Origin: Phycicoccus sp. HDW14
GTDB taxonomy: Bacteria > Actinomycetota > Actinomycetes > Actinomycetales > Dermatophilaceae
Assembly (NCBI RefSeq): GCF_011383005.1
Contig: NZ_CP049935.1
Location: 868,001 to 932,000, forward strand
Direction of reading: 5' to 3'
DNA: 64,000 nt
Below, piece by piece: positions 42,639 to 52,207 of this stretch. Position numbers and translations under genes: made by a program. Under the pieces are notes generated by a model. The model did not search any database and was not told where the DNA came from. It saw only the letters and a list, made by a program, of their open reading frames with translations. Within the stretch, counting starts at the first letter, position 1, and every line of letters starts with the position of its first letter.

Positions 42639-45608
42639 ATGACCGATATCGCCGGAGCACGTGCAGGTGCCCGCAAGGCCGCCAAGGGCAAGGGGGTGAA
42701 GATCGAGCGCATCTACACCACGCCGGGCGTCCACCCGTACGACGAGGTGACCTGGGAGAAGCGCGACGTCGTCCAGCAGAACTGGAAGACCGGCGTGACG
42801 ATCTTCGAGCAGCGCGGCGTCGAGTTCCCCGACTTCTGGAGCGTCAACGCCTCCACGATCGTCACCACCAAGTACTTCCGCGGGGCCGTGGGCACCGAGG
42901 CGCGCGAGACCGGGCTCAAGCAGCTCATCGACCGCGTCGTCCTCACCTACGTCAAGGCCGGCAAGGACCACGGGTACTTCGCGAACCCCGAGGACGCCGA
43001 GATCTTCGAGCACGAGCTGACGTACGCCCTGCTGCACCAGGTGTTCAGCTTCAACTCGCCGGTCTGGTTCAACGTCGGCACCCCGAGCCCGCAGCAGGTC
43101 AGCGCCTGCTTCATCCTCTCGGTCGACGACTCGATGGACTCCATCCTCAACTGGTACAAGGAGGAGGGCTTCATCTTCAAGGGCGGCTCCGGTGCCGGCC
43201 TCAACCTCTCGCGCATCCGCTCCTCCAAGGAGCTGCTGTCTTCCGGTGGCACCGCCTCCGGCCCGGTCAGCTTCATGCGCGGCGCCGACGCGTCCGCGGG
43301 CACCATCAAGTCCGGTGGCGCCACCCGCCGCGCGGCGAAGATGGTCGTCCTCGACGTCGACCACCCCGACATCGTCGAGTTCGTCGAGACCAAAGCGCGC
43401 GAGGAGGACAAGATCCGCGCGCTGCGCGACGCCGGCTTCGACATGGACCTCGGCGGCAAGGACATCACCTCCGTCCAGTACCAGAACGCCAACAACTCGG
43501 TCCGCGTCAACGACGCCTTCATGCGCGCCGTCGAGGACGGCACCGAGTTCGGCCTCACCTCGCGCAAGGACGGCTCGGTCATCGAGACCGTCGACGCCCG
43601 CGAGCTCATGGGCAAGATCGCCAAGGCCGCGTGGGAGTGCGCCGACCCGGGCATCCAGTACGACGGCACGATCAACGACTGGCACACCAACCCCGAGAGC
43701 GGCCGCATCACCGCGTCCAACCCGTGCTCGGAGTACATGTCGCTCGACAACTCCTCGTGCAACCTGGCCTCGCTCAACCTCCTGAAGTTCCTCCGCGACG
43801 ACGACACCTTCGACGCGGTCACCTTCCAGAAGGTCGTCGAGCTCGTCATCACGGCGATGGACATCTCGATCTGCTTCGCCGACTTCCCGACCGAGTCGAT
43901 CGGGATCACCACGCGTGACTACCGCCAGCTCGGCATCGGCTACGCCAACCTCGGCGCGCTGCTCATGGCCACCGGCCACGGGTACGACTCCGACGGTGGC
44001 CGCGCCCTGGCCGCCTCCATCACCTCGCTGCTCACCGGTGCCGCCTACAAGCGCTCCGCCGAGATGGCCGCGGTCGTCGGCGCCTACGCCGGGTACGCCC
44101 GCAACGCCGACGCCCACAAGCGGGTCATGCGCAAGCACGCCGCCGCCAACGACGACGTGCGCACGCTCGGCACGATGGACCGCGACATCCACCGCGTCGC
44201 CACCAAGGCGTGGGACGACGTCGTCAAGCTCGGGGAGAAGAACGGCTACCGCAACGCCCAGGCGTCGGTGCTCGCCCCCACCGGCACCATCGGCTTCATG
44301 ATGGACTGCGACACCACCGGCATCGAGCCCGACTTCTCGCTCGTGAAGTTCAAGAAGCTCGTCGGTGGCGGCTCGATGCAGATCGTCAACCTCACGATCC
44401 CGCGGGCCCTGCGCAAGCTCGGCTACACCGAGGAGACCGTCGAGGCGATCGTCGAGTACATCGCCGACAAGGGTCACGTCATCGACGCGCCGGGCCTGAA
44501 GACCGAGCACTACGAGGTCTTCGACACCGCGATGGGTGCGCGCGCCATCTCCCCGATGGGCCACGTCCGGATGATGGCCGCCACGCAGCCGTTCCTCTCC
44601 GGTGCGATCAGCAAGACGGTCAACCTGCCGGAGACGGCGACCGTCGAGGAGATCGAGGACGTCTACGTCCAGGGCTGGAAGCTCGGCCTCAAGGCGCTGG
44701 CCGTGTACCGCGACAACTGCAAGGTCGGCCAGCCGCTCTCCGACGGCGGGTCCACCGCCAAGGACGCGGCCGCTGACAAGGCCTCTGCCGCGGTGGCTGC
44801 GGCCACGACGGAGATCGTCGAGAAGGTCGTCTACCGGCCGACCCGCGAGCGTCTCCCGAAGCGCCGCACGAGCCAGACCACGTCGTTCGCCGTGGGCGGG
44901 GCCGAGGGCTACCTCACCGCCGGCACGTACGACGACGGCCGCCTCGGCGAGGTGTTCCTCAAGTTCGGCAAGCAGGGCTCCACGCTCGCCGGCGTCATGG
45001 ACGCCTTCTCGATCGTCACCTCGGTCGCGCTGCAGTACGGCGTGCCGCTCGAGACGTTCGTCGAGAAGTTCACGAACATGCGCTTCGAGCCGGCCGGCAT
45101 GACCGACGACCCGGACGTGCGGATGGCGCAGTCGCTCATGGACTACGTGTTCCGCCGGCTGGCCCTGGACCACCTCGACTTCGACACGCGCTCCTACATG
45201 GGCATCCACACCGCGGAGGAGCGGGCGCGCCAGCTCGAGACCGGTTCGTACGCGCCGGAGTCCGCGGAGTCCGACGAGGAGCTCGTCGAGGAGATCGAGT
45301 CCCTCTCGGTCGGCATCGGCGCCTCGTCCAAGAAGCACGAGGAGCCGGCTGCTGCCGCCTCCGCTCCTGCTGCTGCGGAGACGCACTCGGCCGACGCGGA
45401 GTCCGCGGCGACCGTCGCCTCCGGCTCGGGTGCTGCGTCGGCTCGTGAGGTCTCCTCGGAGATCCACAGCTCGGCCGACCTCCTGGCGGCGTTCGGCAAC
45501 TCCAAGGCTGCCGACGCCCCGATGTGCATGACCTGCGGGACCAAGATGCGCCCCGCCGGCTCCTGCTACGTCTGCGAAGGCTGCGGCAGCACCAGCGGCT
45601 GCAGCTGA
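42639..45608 (+). CDS. nrdJ: Vitamin B12-dependent class II ribonucleotide reductase
   Basis: 989 aa. Barrel motifs: FNSPVWFNVGTPSPQQVSAC, NPCSEYMSLDNSSCNLASLN (active-site Cys and Glu region), APTGTIGFMMDCDTTGIEPD. The linker is Ala/Glu rich (about 880-940). The C-terminal swinging arm and Cys cluster is MCMTCGTKMRPAGSCYVCEG. It makes dNTPs with adenosylcobalamin, independent of oxygen. Ribosome-binding site AGAAGGAAGG. A strong terminator follows. Confidence 0.98.
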   Translation: MTDIAGARAGARKAAKGKGVKIERIYTTPGVHPYDEVTWEKRDVVQQNWKTGVTIFEQRGVEFPDFWSVNASTIVTTKYFRGAVGTEARETGLKQLIDRVVLTYVKAGKDHGYFANPEDAEIFEHELTYALLHQVFSFNSPVWFNVGTPSPQQVSACFILSVDDSMDSILNWYKEEGFIFKGGSGAGLNLSRIRSSKELLSSGGTASGPVSFMRGADASAGTIKSGGATRRAAKMVVLDVDHPDIVEFVETKAREEDKIRALRDAGFDMDLGGKDITSVQYQNANNSVRVNDAFMRAVEDGTEFGLTSRKDGSVIETVDARELMGKIAKAAWECADPGIQYDGTINDWHTNPESGRITASNPCSEYMSLDNSSCNLASLNLLKFLRDDDTFDAVTFQKVVELVITAMDISICFADFPTESIGITTRDYRQLGIGYANLGALLMATGHGYDSDGGRALAASITSLLTGAAYKRSAEMAAVVGAYAGYARNADAHKRVMRKHAAANDDVRTLGTMDRDIHRVATKAWDDVVKLGEKNGYRNAQASVLAPTGTIGFMMDCDTTGIEPDFSLVKFKKLVGGGSMQIVNLTIPRALRKLGYTEETVEAIVEYIADKGHVIDAPGLKTEHYEVFDTAMGARAISPMGHVRMMAATQPFLSGAISKTVNLPETATVEEIEDVYVQGWKLGLKALAVYRDNCKVGQPLSDGGSTAKDAAADKASAAVAAATTEIVEKVVYRPTRERLPKRRTSQTTSFAVGGAEGYLTAGTYDDGRLGEVFLKFGKQGSTLAGVMDAFSIVTSVALQYGVPLETFVEKFTNMRFEPAGMTDDPDVRMAQSLMDYVFRRLALDHLDFDTRSYMGIHTAEERARQLETGSYAPESAESDEELVEEIESLSVGIGASSKKHEEPAAAASAPAAAETHSADAESAATVASGSGAASAREVSSEIHSSADLLAAFGNSKAADAPMCMTCGTKMRPAGSCYVCEGCGSTSGCS

Positions 45609-45623
45609 CGCTGTAGTCGAACG

Positions 45624-45663
45624 ACGAGGGCCCGGGTGGAGACCACTCCGCCCGGGCCCTCGT
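45624..45663 (+). terminator. Strong terminator after nrdJ
   Basis: An 18-bp stem with one wobble (ACGAGGGCCCGGGTGGAG with its complement) and the loop ACCA, followed by CTGTCCTCG. Ends the nrdR-nrdJ transcript and separates it from the remnant helicase. Confidence 0.9.
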
Positions 45664-45670
45664 CTGTCCT

Positions 45671-46180
45671 CGTACGGAAGATGGGTACCTGCGCAACACC
45701 AAGCAGATCGCGGACGCCTTCGGGCCGCTCGCGCCGATGCGGATGCGCGCGCGTGGCGGCGACGGGCCCGAGGTGACGTTCATCCCCACTTCGCTGGACG
45801 ATGCCTTGGACGTGGCGGACGACGCGGTCGAGGCGCTGCTGGAGGACTGGCGTCCCGAGGACGTCGCCCTGCTGACCACCGGTGCGCGACACGACGAGCA
45901 GGTCTCGCGGCAGGAGGTGCTCGGGCAGGACGGGTACTGGGACACGTTCTGGGACATCGACCAGGTCTTCTACGGGCACGTCCTGGGCTTCAAGGGACTG
46001 GAGCGGCGCTGCGTCGTGCTGTGCGCCAACGAGGCCTCGGTCAAGGACCGGTCCCGCGAGCGTCTCTACGTCGGTCTGTCGCGCGCGACGGACAAGCTCG
46101 TCGTGGTCGGGCCACCGGAGCTCATCCGCGAGATCGGCGGCCCGGAGGTGGCCAAACGCTTGGGTGTCGGCATAGCGTGA
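45671..46180 (+). pseudogene. 5'-truncated UvrD/Rep-like helicase remnant
   Basis: Reading frame without a start: DGYLRNTKQIADAFGPLAPM, DVALLTTGARHDEQVSRQEV, HVLGFKGLERRCVVLCANEA and RERLYVGLSRATDKLVVVGP. The last two are motifs V and VI of superfamily I helicases. The ATPase N-terminal lobe (Walker A, motif II) is missing because the frame begins right after the nrdJ terminator. A deletion probably removed most of the gene; the remnant still has a normal stop codon. Confidence 0.8.
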
Positions 46181-46201
46181 CTGCAGTCGAGAGGGGAAGA
46201 C

Positions 46202-46933
46202 ATGACGACGACGGACGAACGGTTCACCGCAGTTCCCAACGGCTGGAAGGCCGCGTCGGACGCGCAGCTGAGCCGAGGGTTGGACACCGCCCTCGGCGTT
46301 CTGCACGATCCGGCAGTCGTGGACAACGTCGCGCTGCACTACGACCGGTCCTCGAACTTCGCCGGCGCGACGTTCCTCGACATCGACCCCGTGGACCCGT
46401 ACGCGATCACGAGTGGTGACCTTCTGTCGTTGACCCTTCTCGGGGTGCAGGCCGAGCCGCAGGCCGTGCGTCGGCTGCTCGAGATGACGGCCACCAACCG
46501 TGAGGTCCGAGTGCTGCTCACCGAGGAGCACCTGCCGCTGGACGCCGACCTGATGGTCGCCGACAACGAGACGCTTCTGGCGATGGCCGCACTGCACGAG
46601 ACCGTCAAGAGGGCGCTGTCACTGGACCACGTGAGCAAGGGCAACCGGTGGGTGACGGCAGCCAAGCTGTGCGCTCGAAAGCGTCCGGACCTGTTCCCGG
46701 TGCGCGACTCGGTCGTGTGCGACCTCCTCGGTCTCAGCGGACCGAAGCACAACTATCAGGTGGACTGGCAGGTCTACCGGCACATCATCCAGAACGACGA
46801 GGTGCGCACCCGCCTGGACGACGTCATCGACGAGGTGCAGACCCGCGACGGGGTGAACGTCGGTCACGTGAATCGCCGACTACGCCACCTCGACGTCGCG
46901 CTCTGGATGCACGGGCGACGAATCCCGCACTGA
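46202..46933 (+). CDS. DUF6308-family protein
   Basis: 243 aa. The pattern ALHYDRSSNFAGATFLDIDP, AVTSGDLLSLTLL-like AITSGDLLSLTLLGVQAEPQ, RLLEMTATNREVRVLLTEEH and LFPVRDSVVCDLLGLSG is what I know as DUF6308, common in actinobacteria beside mobile or defence genes. No catalytic motif evident. It follows the helicase remnant by 21 bp. Confidence 0.65.
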   Translation: MTTTDERFTAVPNGWKAASDAQLSRGLDTALGVLHDPAVVDNVALHYDRSSNFAGATFLDIDPVDPYAITSGDLLSLTLLGVQAEPQAVRRLLEMTATNREVRVLLTEEHLPLDADLMVADNETLLAMAALHETVKRALSLDHVSKGNRWVTAAKLCARKRPDLFPVRDSVVCDLLGLSGPKHNYQVDWQVYRHIIQNDEVRTRLDDVIDEVQTRDGVNVGHVNRRLRHLDVALWMHGRRIPH

Positions 46934-46954
46934 CCGTCGACAGAGCTTGGTGTC

Positions 46955-47974
46955 TCACAGGCCGGGTACGCATTGCCCAGTGCCGAGTACCGACAGGCCG
47001 TACCGGTCACCCACGCCGAAGGCGTTCAGTCCCGAGTTCTCGCCGTTCATCAGCTCGCGGGAATCGCTGACGTGGGCGGCGCCGAGCACGTGCCCCAGCT
47101 CGTGCATGATCACCGCCTGCACGCCGGCCGATCCTGCGGCAGTGGCGAGGTCCGGCGCGAGATCGGGCGTGTCCAACCACACCGTCCCGCTGACGTACGT
47201 CAGATGACCGTGGGTGTCTCGGAGAGGCAGTCCGCCACCGAGTCCGGCGGTCCGTCCGCCGAGCTCGGGCTGCTCGGCCGCATCGCTCCACGCGATGAGG
47301 ACCGGCGCCCACTGCCCGCCGTATCGATCTGGTTGGTAGAGATCGCGATCCGTGCTTGGTGCCTCGTCGGTGGCGCCGTCGTCGACGAACTCCAGGCCGG
47401 TCGCCTTGGACACCTCCGCCACGGCCGCCGCGATGATGGCAGCACCTCGGTCACCCACCTCCGGACGGTCGCGCACGACGTAGTGGATCGGGCGACAGGG
47501 GTCGAACGTCAGGGGCCCCGAACCGTCGTCCTGGGTGGCGGGGAAGGCGAAGCGGGAGGCGCTCGGGACATCGGTCATCACGACGGGCGGGAGGACGCGG
47601 GTGTCCGACCCCGAGGCAGATCCGGGATGGGGCTGCCCGGCGGCCGGGCGCGCAGCGACGAGCCTGCTGCTCCAGTCACCCGCGTGCGGCGCGCCGAACC
47701 ACCCGGCCGCCAGGATGCCGGCCGTGAGGACGAACGCGGCGGTGCGGTGCCGCTGCCACCACGGACCGGTTGACACGGTGCGGTGGCGCCCGGGCTCCCA
47801 CGCGCGAGGGTCGTGACGGGATGAACGGCCACCGGGCCAGAGCACCTGCTCGGGGTCCGGGTTCATCAGGTCCAGGCGGTCGAGCTCCTCGAGCCTGCGC
47901 AGCATCTCGCGCTGTCGACGTCCCGGCCCACCTGTGAGCGCGTCCATCCGCGCACCAATTCCCCCGTTCGGCAC
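46955..47974 (-). CDS. Membrane-anchored metzincin-like metalloprotease (paralogue 1)
   Basis: 339 aa from leaderless GTG 47974. Short cytoplasmic part, one helix FVLTAGILAAGWFGAPHAG, then an extracellular catalytic domain with FDPCRPIHYVVRDR, VLIAWSDAA, YVSGTVWLDTPDLAPDLAT and the zinc motif VIMHELGHVLGAAHVSDSRE (HExxHxxGxxH). A final Cys pairs with the first. The paralogue at 49,407 shares the whole layout. Secreted substrate unknown. Confidence 0.85.
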   Translation of the reverse strand: MPNGGIGARMDALTGGPGRRQREMLRRLEELDRLDLMNPDPEQVLWPGGRSSRHDPRAWEPGRHRTVSTGPWWQRHRTAAFVLTAGILAAGWFGAPHAGDWSSRLVAARPAAGQPHPGSASGSDTRVLPPVVMTDVPSASRFAFPATQDDGSGPLTFDPCRPIHYVVRDRPEVGDRGAAIIAAAVAEVSKATGLEFVDDGATDEAPSTDRDLYQPDRYGGQWAPVLIAWSDAAEQPELGGRTAGLGGGLPLRDTHGHLTYVSGTVWLDTPDLAPDLATAAGSAGVQAVIMHELGHVLGAAHVSDSRELMNGENSGLNAFGVGDRYGLSVLGTGQCVPGL

Positions 47975-47980
47975 CCGCAC

Positions 47981-48039
47981 AACCTAGGAGGGCAGGCCGC
48001 AGGGCGCGGACCGAACGACGACGGACCAGCCGAACGGCC
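47981..48039 (-). promoter_or_regulatory. Leaderless promoter of metalloprotease 1 with upstream element
   Basis: On the minus strand TAGGTT (47,981-47,986) lies 6 nt before GTG 47,974. About 39 bp further upstream is the element GGCCGTTCGGCTGG (48,026-48,039). The paralogue promoter has TACCCT with the same 6-nt spacing and GGCCGTTCGGCCGG 38 bp upstream. Confidence 0.6.
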
Positions 48040-48120
48040 GAACTTGGTGCGGACGGTGGCGGCTGTCGGTGGGCGCGCCTAGGGTGCCCACCGGATGTGA
48101 GAGACGTTGGGGGAGAAGGT

Positions 48121-48882
48121 ATGGGGACATTCCCGTTCGGGGCACCGGTCGATGATCTGACCATCGGCCTGCCGACACGCGAGGTGTCGACGTTCGTGCT
48201 CGGTGCCTACCCGTCGGCCGTCCACGTCGAGTGGACACCGCCGGACGGACTCGGTCGGCGCGTGGTCGCGCTCCCGGTCGACAACGAGCCGTTCCCGTTC
48301 TGGGACGGCTCGGACATGGACAGGTTCGTCGAGTTGTGGCAGCAGCAGTGGTTTCGTCCCGAGTGGGGCACCGTTCGCGCCGCCGCGCTCAACGGGTCGT
48401 CCGGCCGGAGCCTGCACGCCCGGTGGCTCGCGCCGCTCGGCGTCGCGGTCGACGACTACTTCGTCACCGACTGTTTGCCGACCTCGATGATGAGCACCGG
48501 CGTGAAGAAGGCGCTCAGCACGGTCTACTCACCGCTGCGCGATCGGCTCGGGCTCCCGGCGGTGTCGATGACCTCCCATCCCTCCGAGGACACGATCGTC
48601 CGGCTGGCGACTGCGCAGCACGACCGTCTGCGGGCTCAGGTCGTGGCCAGCGGCGCCGAGCGCATCATCACCTTGGGTAACGCTGCGGCTCGCGTGCTGG
48701 CCGCCGTCGGTGGCGGTACGGGTGGTGAGCTCACCGTTGACGGCTACCTCAGCGCGCGGCGGGTCGTCATCGACGGACGGGAGCTGGAGTGGCACGCTCT
48801 GGTCCATCCCGCGGTGCGTGCCCCGTGGGTCGAGCGTCACGACCAGTGGGTCGCGACCCGGGAGAGGGAGACAGCGCCATGA
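48121..48882 (+). CDS. Uracil-DNA-glycosylase-like hypothetical protein
   Basis: 253 aa. ATG 48121 behind GGGGGAGAAGG. The arrangement of FPFWDGSDMDRFVELWQQQW, AVDDYFVTDCLPTSMMSTGV, IITLGNAAARVLAAVGGG and HALVHPAVRAPWVERHDQWV resembles the glycosylase fold (LGNAA and HP near the C-terminus), but the catalytic loop is not clear. I treat this as resemblance only. Its stop overlaps the next start by 4 bp. Confidence 0.4.
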   Translation: MGTFPFGAPVDDLTIGLPTREVSTFVLGAYPSAVHVEWTPPDGLGRRVVALPVDNEPFPFWDGSDMDRFVELWQQQWFRPEWGTVRAAALNGSSGRSLHARWLAPLGVAVDDYFVTDCLPTSMMSTGVKKALSTVYSPLRDRLGLPAVSMTSHPSEDTIVRLATAQHDRLRAQVVASGAERIITLGNAAARVLAAVGGGTGGELTVDGYLSARRVVIDGRELEWHALVHPAVRAPWVERHDQWVATRERETAP

Positions 48883-49355
48883 GCCAGAGCGCACCTGCGG
48901 GGTGGTACCCGCAGCCCGACGGTACCCAGCGCTGGTGGAACGGGTCCGCCTGGGGCGAGCTCGCCGCGCAGGGGCACGCCGCCGTCGTCCACGGCGAGGT
49001 GGTGCGGGCCCCGGCGACCCCACCGCCGCAGCAGGTCCCGACCAGCTACCCCCTGCCACCCGGGCAGCCCGCACCCCTCGTGGCCGGCACGTACGGCTAC
49101 GCCCCAGCGACGCGCGTGGCGCCGAAGAGCGCCGGCATCGCCGTCATCGCGTCGTTCTTCCTGCCCGGACTCGGCCAGTTCATCAACGGGCAGGCGGGCA
49201 AGGGCGTGGCCTTCCTGCTCAGCTACTTCGTGGGCTTCCTGCTGCTGTTCGTGTTCATCGGCATCCTCGTCATCCCCGTGGTGTGGATCTGGTCGATGGT
49301 CGACGCCTACTCCAGCGCGCAGGCCTGGAACGCGCGGCACGGCATCCGCAGCTGA
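48879..49355 (+). CDS. DUF2510 / TM2-like membrane protein
   Basis: 158 aa. DUF2510 at the start (APAGWYPQPDGTQRWWNGSA), a Pro-rich linker, then SAGIAVIASFFLPGLGQFIN and VAFLLSYFVGFLLLFVFIGI, a TM2-type two-helix hairpin, and VWIWSMVDAYSSAQAWNARH. Probably a cell-envelope protein of unknown role. Confidence 0.85.
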   Translation: MSQSAPAGWYPQPDGTQRWWNGSAWGELAAQGHAAVVHGEVVRAPATPPPQQVPTSYPLPPGQPAPLVAGTYGYAPATRVAPKSAGIAVIASFFLPGLGQFINGQAGKGVAFLLSYFVGFLLLFVFIGILVIPVVWIWSMVDAYSSAQAWNARHGIRS

Positions 49356-49406
49356 CGCTCCCCCGGTCAAAGGCCCTGGGCCACGACGGGAGGTGCGGGT
49401 TCGTGC

Positions 49407-50365
49407 TCAGAGGCCCGACGCGCAGGAGCCTCGGCCGAGCCTGGCGAAGACGTAGCGGTCGCCGTCGCCGAACGAGGTGTCGAGACCGCCGGCGGCCGAC
49501 ATCAGCTGTCCGGAGTCCTCGGCGTGCCCTGCTCCGATGACGTGCCCGAGCTCGTGCATCACCACCGCTTGCGCCGCCTTGAACCCGCGGTCACTGCCGA
49601 GTCCCGGTGCGAGGGAGGGGGTGTCGAGCCACACGTGCCCGCTGACGTACGTGTACTGCCCGTCCGCGCCCCGGGCCGAGCGACCGATGCCGAGGCCGAC
49701 GACCCGGCCGGCCAGGCGCGGGTCTCCTCGGGGTCGCTCCACGCGATGAGCACCGGCGCCCAGCGCGTCGAGTACTGCGGCACCGTGAGAGCGCGGTCCT
49801 TGCTGGGCTCCTCGTCGGTGTAGCCGTCGAAGACGAACGCCAGCCCGGTGACCATCGACATCTCGGCGGCGGCCCGGGTGACGGCGTCACGGCCGGCGTC
49901 GCCGAGGCCGACGGGGTCGTGGATGACGTAGTGGATCGTGCGGCACGGGTTGAACATCACCGGCGACCCGTCCGGCTCCAGCTGCAGGAACGAGTACTCC
50001 GTCGACGAGGGGGCGTCCGGCACGGGGACGGCCGCCCGCACCCGGCCGTCCTTCGGCGGCGCCACCACGGGGGCGCCGGCGCCGACGCGGAAGGTCGGGT
50101 CGCCGTGGACCAGGTAGTCCCACCACCCGGGGATGTCGGGCGCCACTACCTTGAGGCCCACGAGCAGCGGCAGGACCACGAGGACGATCAGCAGGGTCCT
50201 GGCCGACCCGGGTCCGCGGCCCCGCGAGCCGGGCTGCGGGTGCTCGGCGGTCTCGAGGATGCCGTCGATCTCGGCACGGTCCGACGGCGTCGACCACGTC
50301 GCGTCGACGAGGCGCCGCCACTCCGCGTCCGCGTCGTCGGGCTCGCGGTTTCCCCCGTCCAGCAC
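49407..50365 (-). CDS. Membrane-anchored metzincin-like metalloprotease (paralogue 2, one frame lesion)
   Basis: About 319 aa from leaderless GTG 50365. Cytoplasmic start DGGNREPDDADAEWRRLVDA, membrane helix ARTLLIVLVVLPLLVGLKVV, catalytic domain FNPCRTIHYVIHDPV, APVLIAWSDPEE, then after GGG 49,720-49,722 (one G missing) LAGRVVGLGIGRS, YVSGHVWLDTPSLAPGLGS and VVMHELGHVIGAGHAEDS. Zinc motif HExxHxxGxxH. Paralogue of 46,955-47,974 by duplication. Confidence 0.85.
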
Positions 50366-50371
50366 CCGCCA

Positions 50372-50429
50372 AGGGTAGGAGGGCGTCCGGCCGCGCACCG
50401 GCACTCGACGGATGCCCGGCCGAACGGCC
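50372..50429 (-). promoter_or_regulatory. Leaderless promoter of metalloprotease 2 with shared element
   Basis: TACCCT (50,372-50,377 on the minus strand) with 6-nt spacer to GTG 50,365; GGCCGTTCGGCCGG at 50,416-50,429. Spacing from the -10 to the element is 38 bp, one base less than for paralogue 1. Confidence 0.6.
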
Positions 50430-50442
50430 GACCTCGATCGGA

Positions 50443-51444
50443 TCACGGACGCGCGACGGCCGGGCCGCGCACCGTGAGCTGGACGTCTCCGCCGACGACC
50501 ATGTCGACGTCTGCGCAGTCCAGCGACTCGTCGGCGACGGTGGCCACCCGGGTGGCCGTCCCGGCCGTCCGGCGGACCGTCGACTCGGCGTCGGCGAGCG
50601 TCAGGCACTGCCCGTCGAGGCGCGAGCGCAGCGACTCGGACAGGTCGATGACGGAGTCGGCGACGTCGGGGGTGCCGCGCTCGACGGGTCGGCGAGCCTC
50701 CGGCGTCACGACGACGGACCGACCTGCGGCACCGACCTCGACGCCCGCGCAGGGTCCGGCGTCGGCTCCACCGGGCGCGGCGGCCACGCGGACCGGCCAC
50801 TCGGAGAGGCCCGCCCGGGCCAGCGACGACGTCGCGTAGCTGCGCGCCTCCGCTGCCGAGAAGCACCCACCCTGCGGTCCGTCGACCCAGTCGCCGAGCG
50901 CGGAGTCGAGCTCGAGCCGCGCGGCCCGGTCGGCATCGGGGGTGCTCGGAGTCGCCGCGGCGAGGACCTCGGCGGAAAGCCCGTCGCGCGAGACGACGAA
51001 GCGGCTGCCCTGGAGCTGCACGGCGACGGGGTCGGCGAGGGCCGGCAGACCGGCATCGGCGCGGATGGCGGCGCAGTCCGCGACGTCGTCGCCGGTGACC
51101 GACCGACCCGTGGCCGCGCCGGAGACCTCGAGCCACCCGTCGGTGACGGCGACCGAGCGGGCGCAGGTGAGGCCGTCGATGAGCGGGCCGCGGTCCCAGT
51201 GGGTGGCGGCGTACGCGACGCCGCCACCGACGAGGACGACCCCCAGCGCGCCGGCGGTGAGTCCCCGACGGCCGAGGCGCCGGCCCCTCCGCGGCGCCTC
51301 GACGGTCGGGGGAGTGTGGCGGTCGGTCATGGTGATCCCCTCTCGCAGCGCGTTGAGCGCGTGCCGGTCGGTCACCGTGGCGATCGTCGTGTCGTCGACC
51401 CGGCGCGCGGTGCGCAGGGCGTCCATGAGCTCCAGGTCGTTCAC
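50443..51444 (-). CDS. Membrane protein, partner of ECF sigma (possible anti-sigma)
   Basis: 333 aa from GTG 51444, overlapping the sigma stop as GTGA. N-terminal acidic/Arg region (NDLELMDALRTARRVDDTTI), one membrane helix GLTAGALGVVLVGGGVAYAA, then a large extracellular part with several Cys pairs (e.g. CARSVAVTDGWLE, CFSAAEARSYATSSL). The location after the sigma gene and the topology fit a membrane-bound anti-sigma factor or its sensor, although no zinc anti-sigma motif is seen. Confidence 0.7.
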   Translation of the reverse strand: MNDLELMDALRTARRVDDTTIATVTDRHALNALREGITMTDRHTPPTVEAPRRGRRLGRRGLTAGALGVVLVGGGVAYAATHWDRGPLIDGLTCARSVAVTDGWLEVSGAATGRSVTGDDVADCAAIRADAGLPALADPVAVQLQGSRFVVSRDGLSAEVLAAATPSTPDADRAARLELDSALGDWVDGPQGGCFSAAEARSYATSSLARAGLSEWPVRVAAAPGGADAGPCAGVEVGAAGRSVVVTPEARRPVERGTPDVADSVIDLSESLRSRLDGQCLTLADAESTVRRTAGTATRVATVADESLDCADVDMVVGGDVQLTVRGPAVARP

Positions 51445-52027
51445 GAGGTCTCCTCGGTGCCGCGACGGGCGGTCGCCCATCTGGGGGAGTCATGTCCGGG
51501 TGGGGTGATGCGTTGCACGACAGGCGCATCCGTCTCGGACTCGATGGCGGCCATCGCCTCGCGCAGGCGGGTCCGGGCCCGGTGCAGGCGGACCCGGACG
51601 GTGGCGCGGGAGAGGCCCATCGCGAGGGCGATCTCCTCGCGCGCGAGCTCCTCCCAGGCGACGAGGCGCAGCAGCTCGCGGTCGTCGGACCCCAGCCGCT
51701 CGACGGCCCGCTCGACGACGCTGGGCTCGCGGACCTCGGGTGGTGGCACCGCCTGGTGGAGGGAGTCGCGCAACCGGTCGGCCAGTGCCAGGCGTCGTCG
51801 CTCGCCGCGGTAGTGGTTGGCGAGCACCCGCCGGGCGACCCGAAGAGCCACGGCCGGGCCTCCGCTCCCGGTGGGACGTCCTCGAGCCGGCGCCACGCGA
51901 CGAGGTACGTCTCCGCGACGACGTCGGCGGCATCGGCCGGGTCGGTCACGCGGCGCACGGCGTACCCGAGCAGCGCGACGTGGGTGGCGTCGAAGAGCGC
52001 CGAGAACCGGTCCTCGGGCGTGCTCAA
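51441..52027 (-). CDS. ECF RNA polymerase sigma factor (one frame lesion)
   Basis: About 195 aa. Start TTG 52027 has GGAGGGGG 6 nt upstream, better than the GTG inside that site. Region 2: FSALFDATHVALLGYAVRRV, DPADAADVVAETYLVAWRR. The frame changes after PWLFG at CCC 51,839-51,841 (one base missing), then VARRVLANHYRGERRRLALA. Region 4: SDDRELLRLVAWEELAREEI, ALAMGLSRATVRVRLHRART. It directs a stress or envelope regulon; its target promoters are unknown. Confidence 0.85.
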
Positions 52028-52207
52028 TGGATCCCCCTCCACGCGGGTCAGTCTGACACCCCCTCCATGTCCGGGCCCGGCGCGAGCGTTACACGTGGCG
52101 GGTGGTGGCCCGGGGCTGTGGAAAACCGCGCGGCGCTAGGTCGCGGGCTGGGCAGTCTGGTTGGCGAGAGGACCGGCGGCCGGTTCGGACCACGGGAGGG
52201 GCACGGG

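Noticed and set aside
41973..45467. A 1,164-codon open frame on the minus strand opposite nrdJ
   Set aside because: It is the antisense shadow of nrdJ in high-GC DNA: its composition is Asp/Gly/Arg/Val-rich and repetitive, with no domain, while the plus strand has a complete NrdJ.
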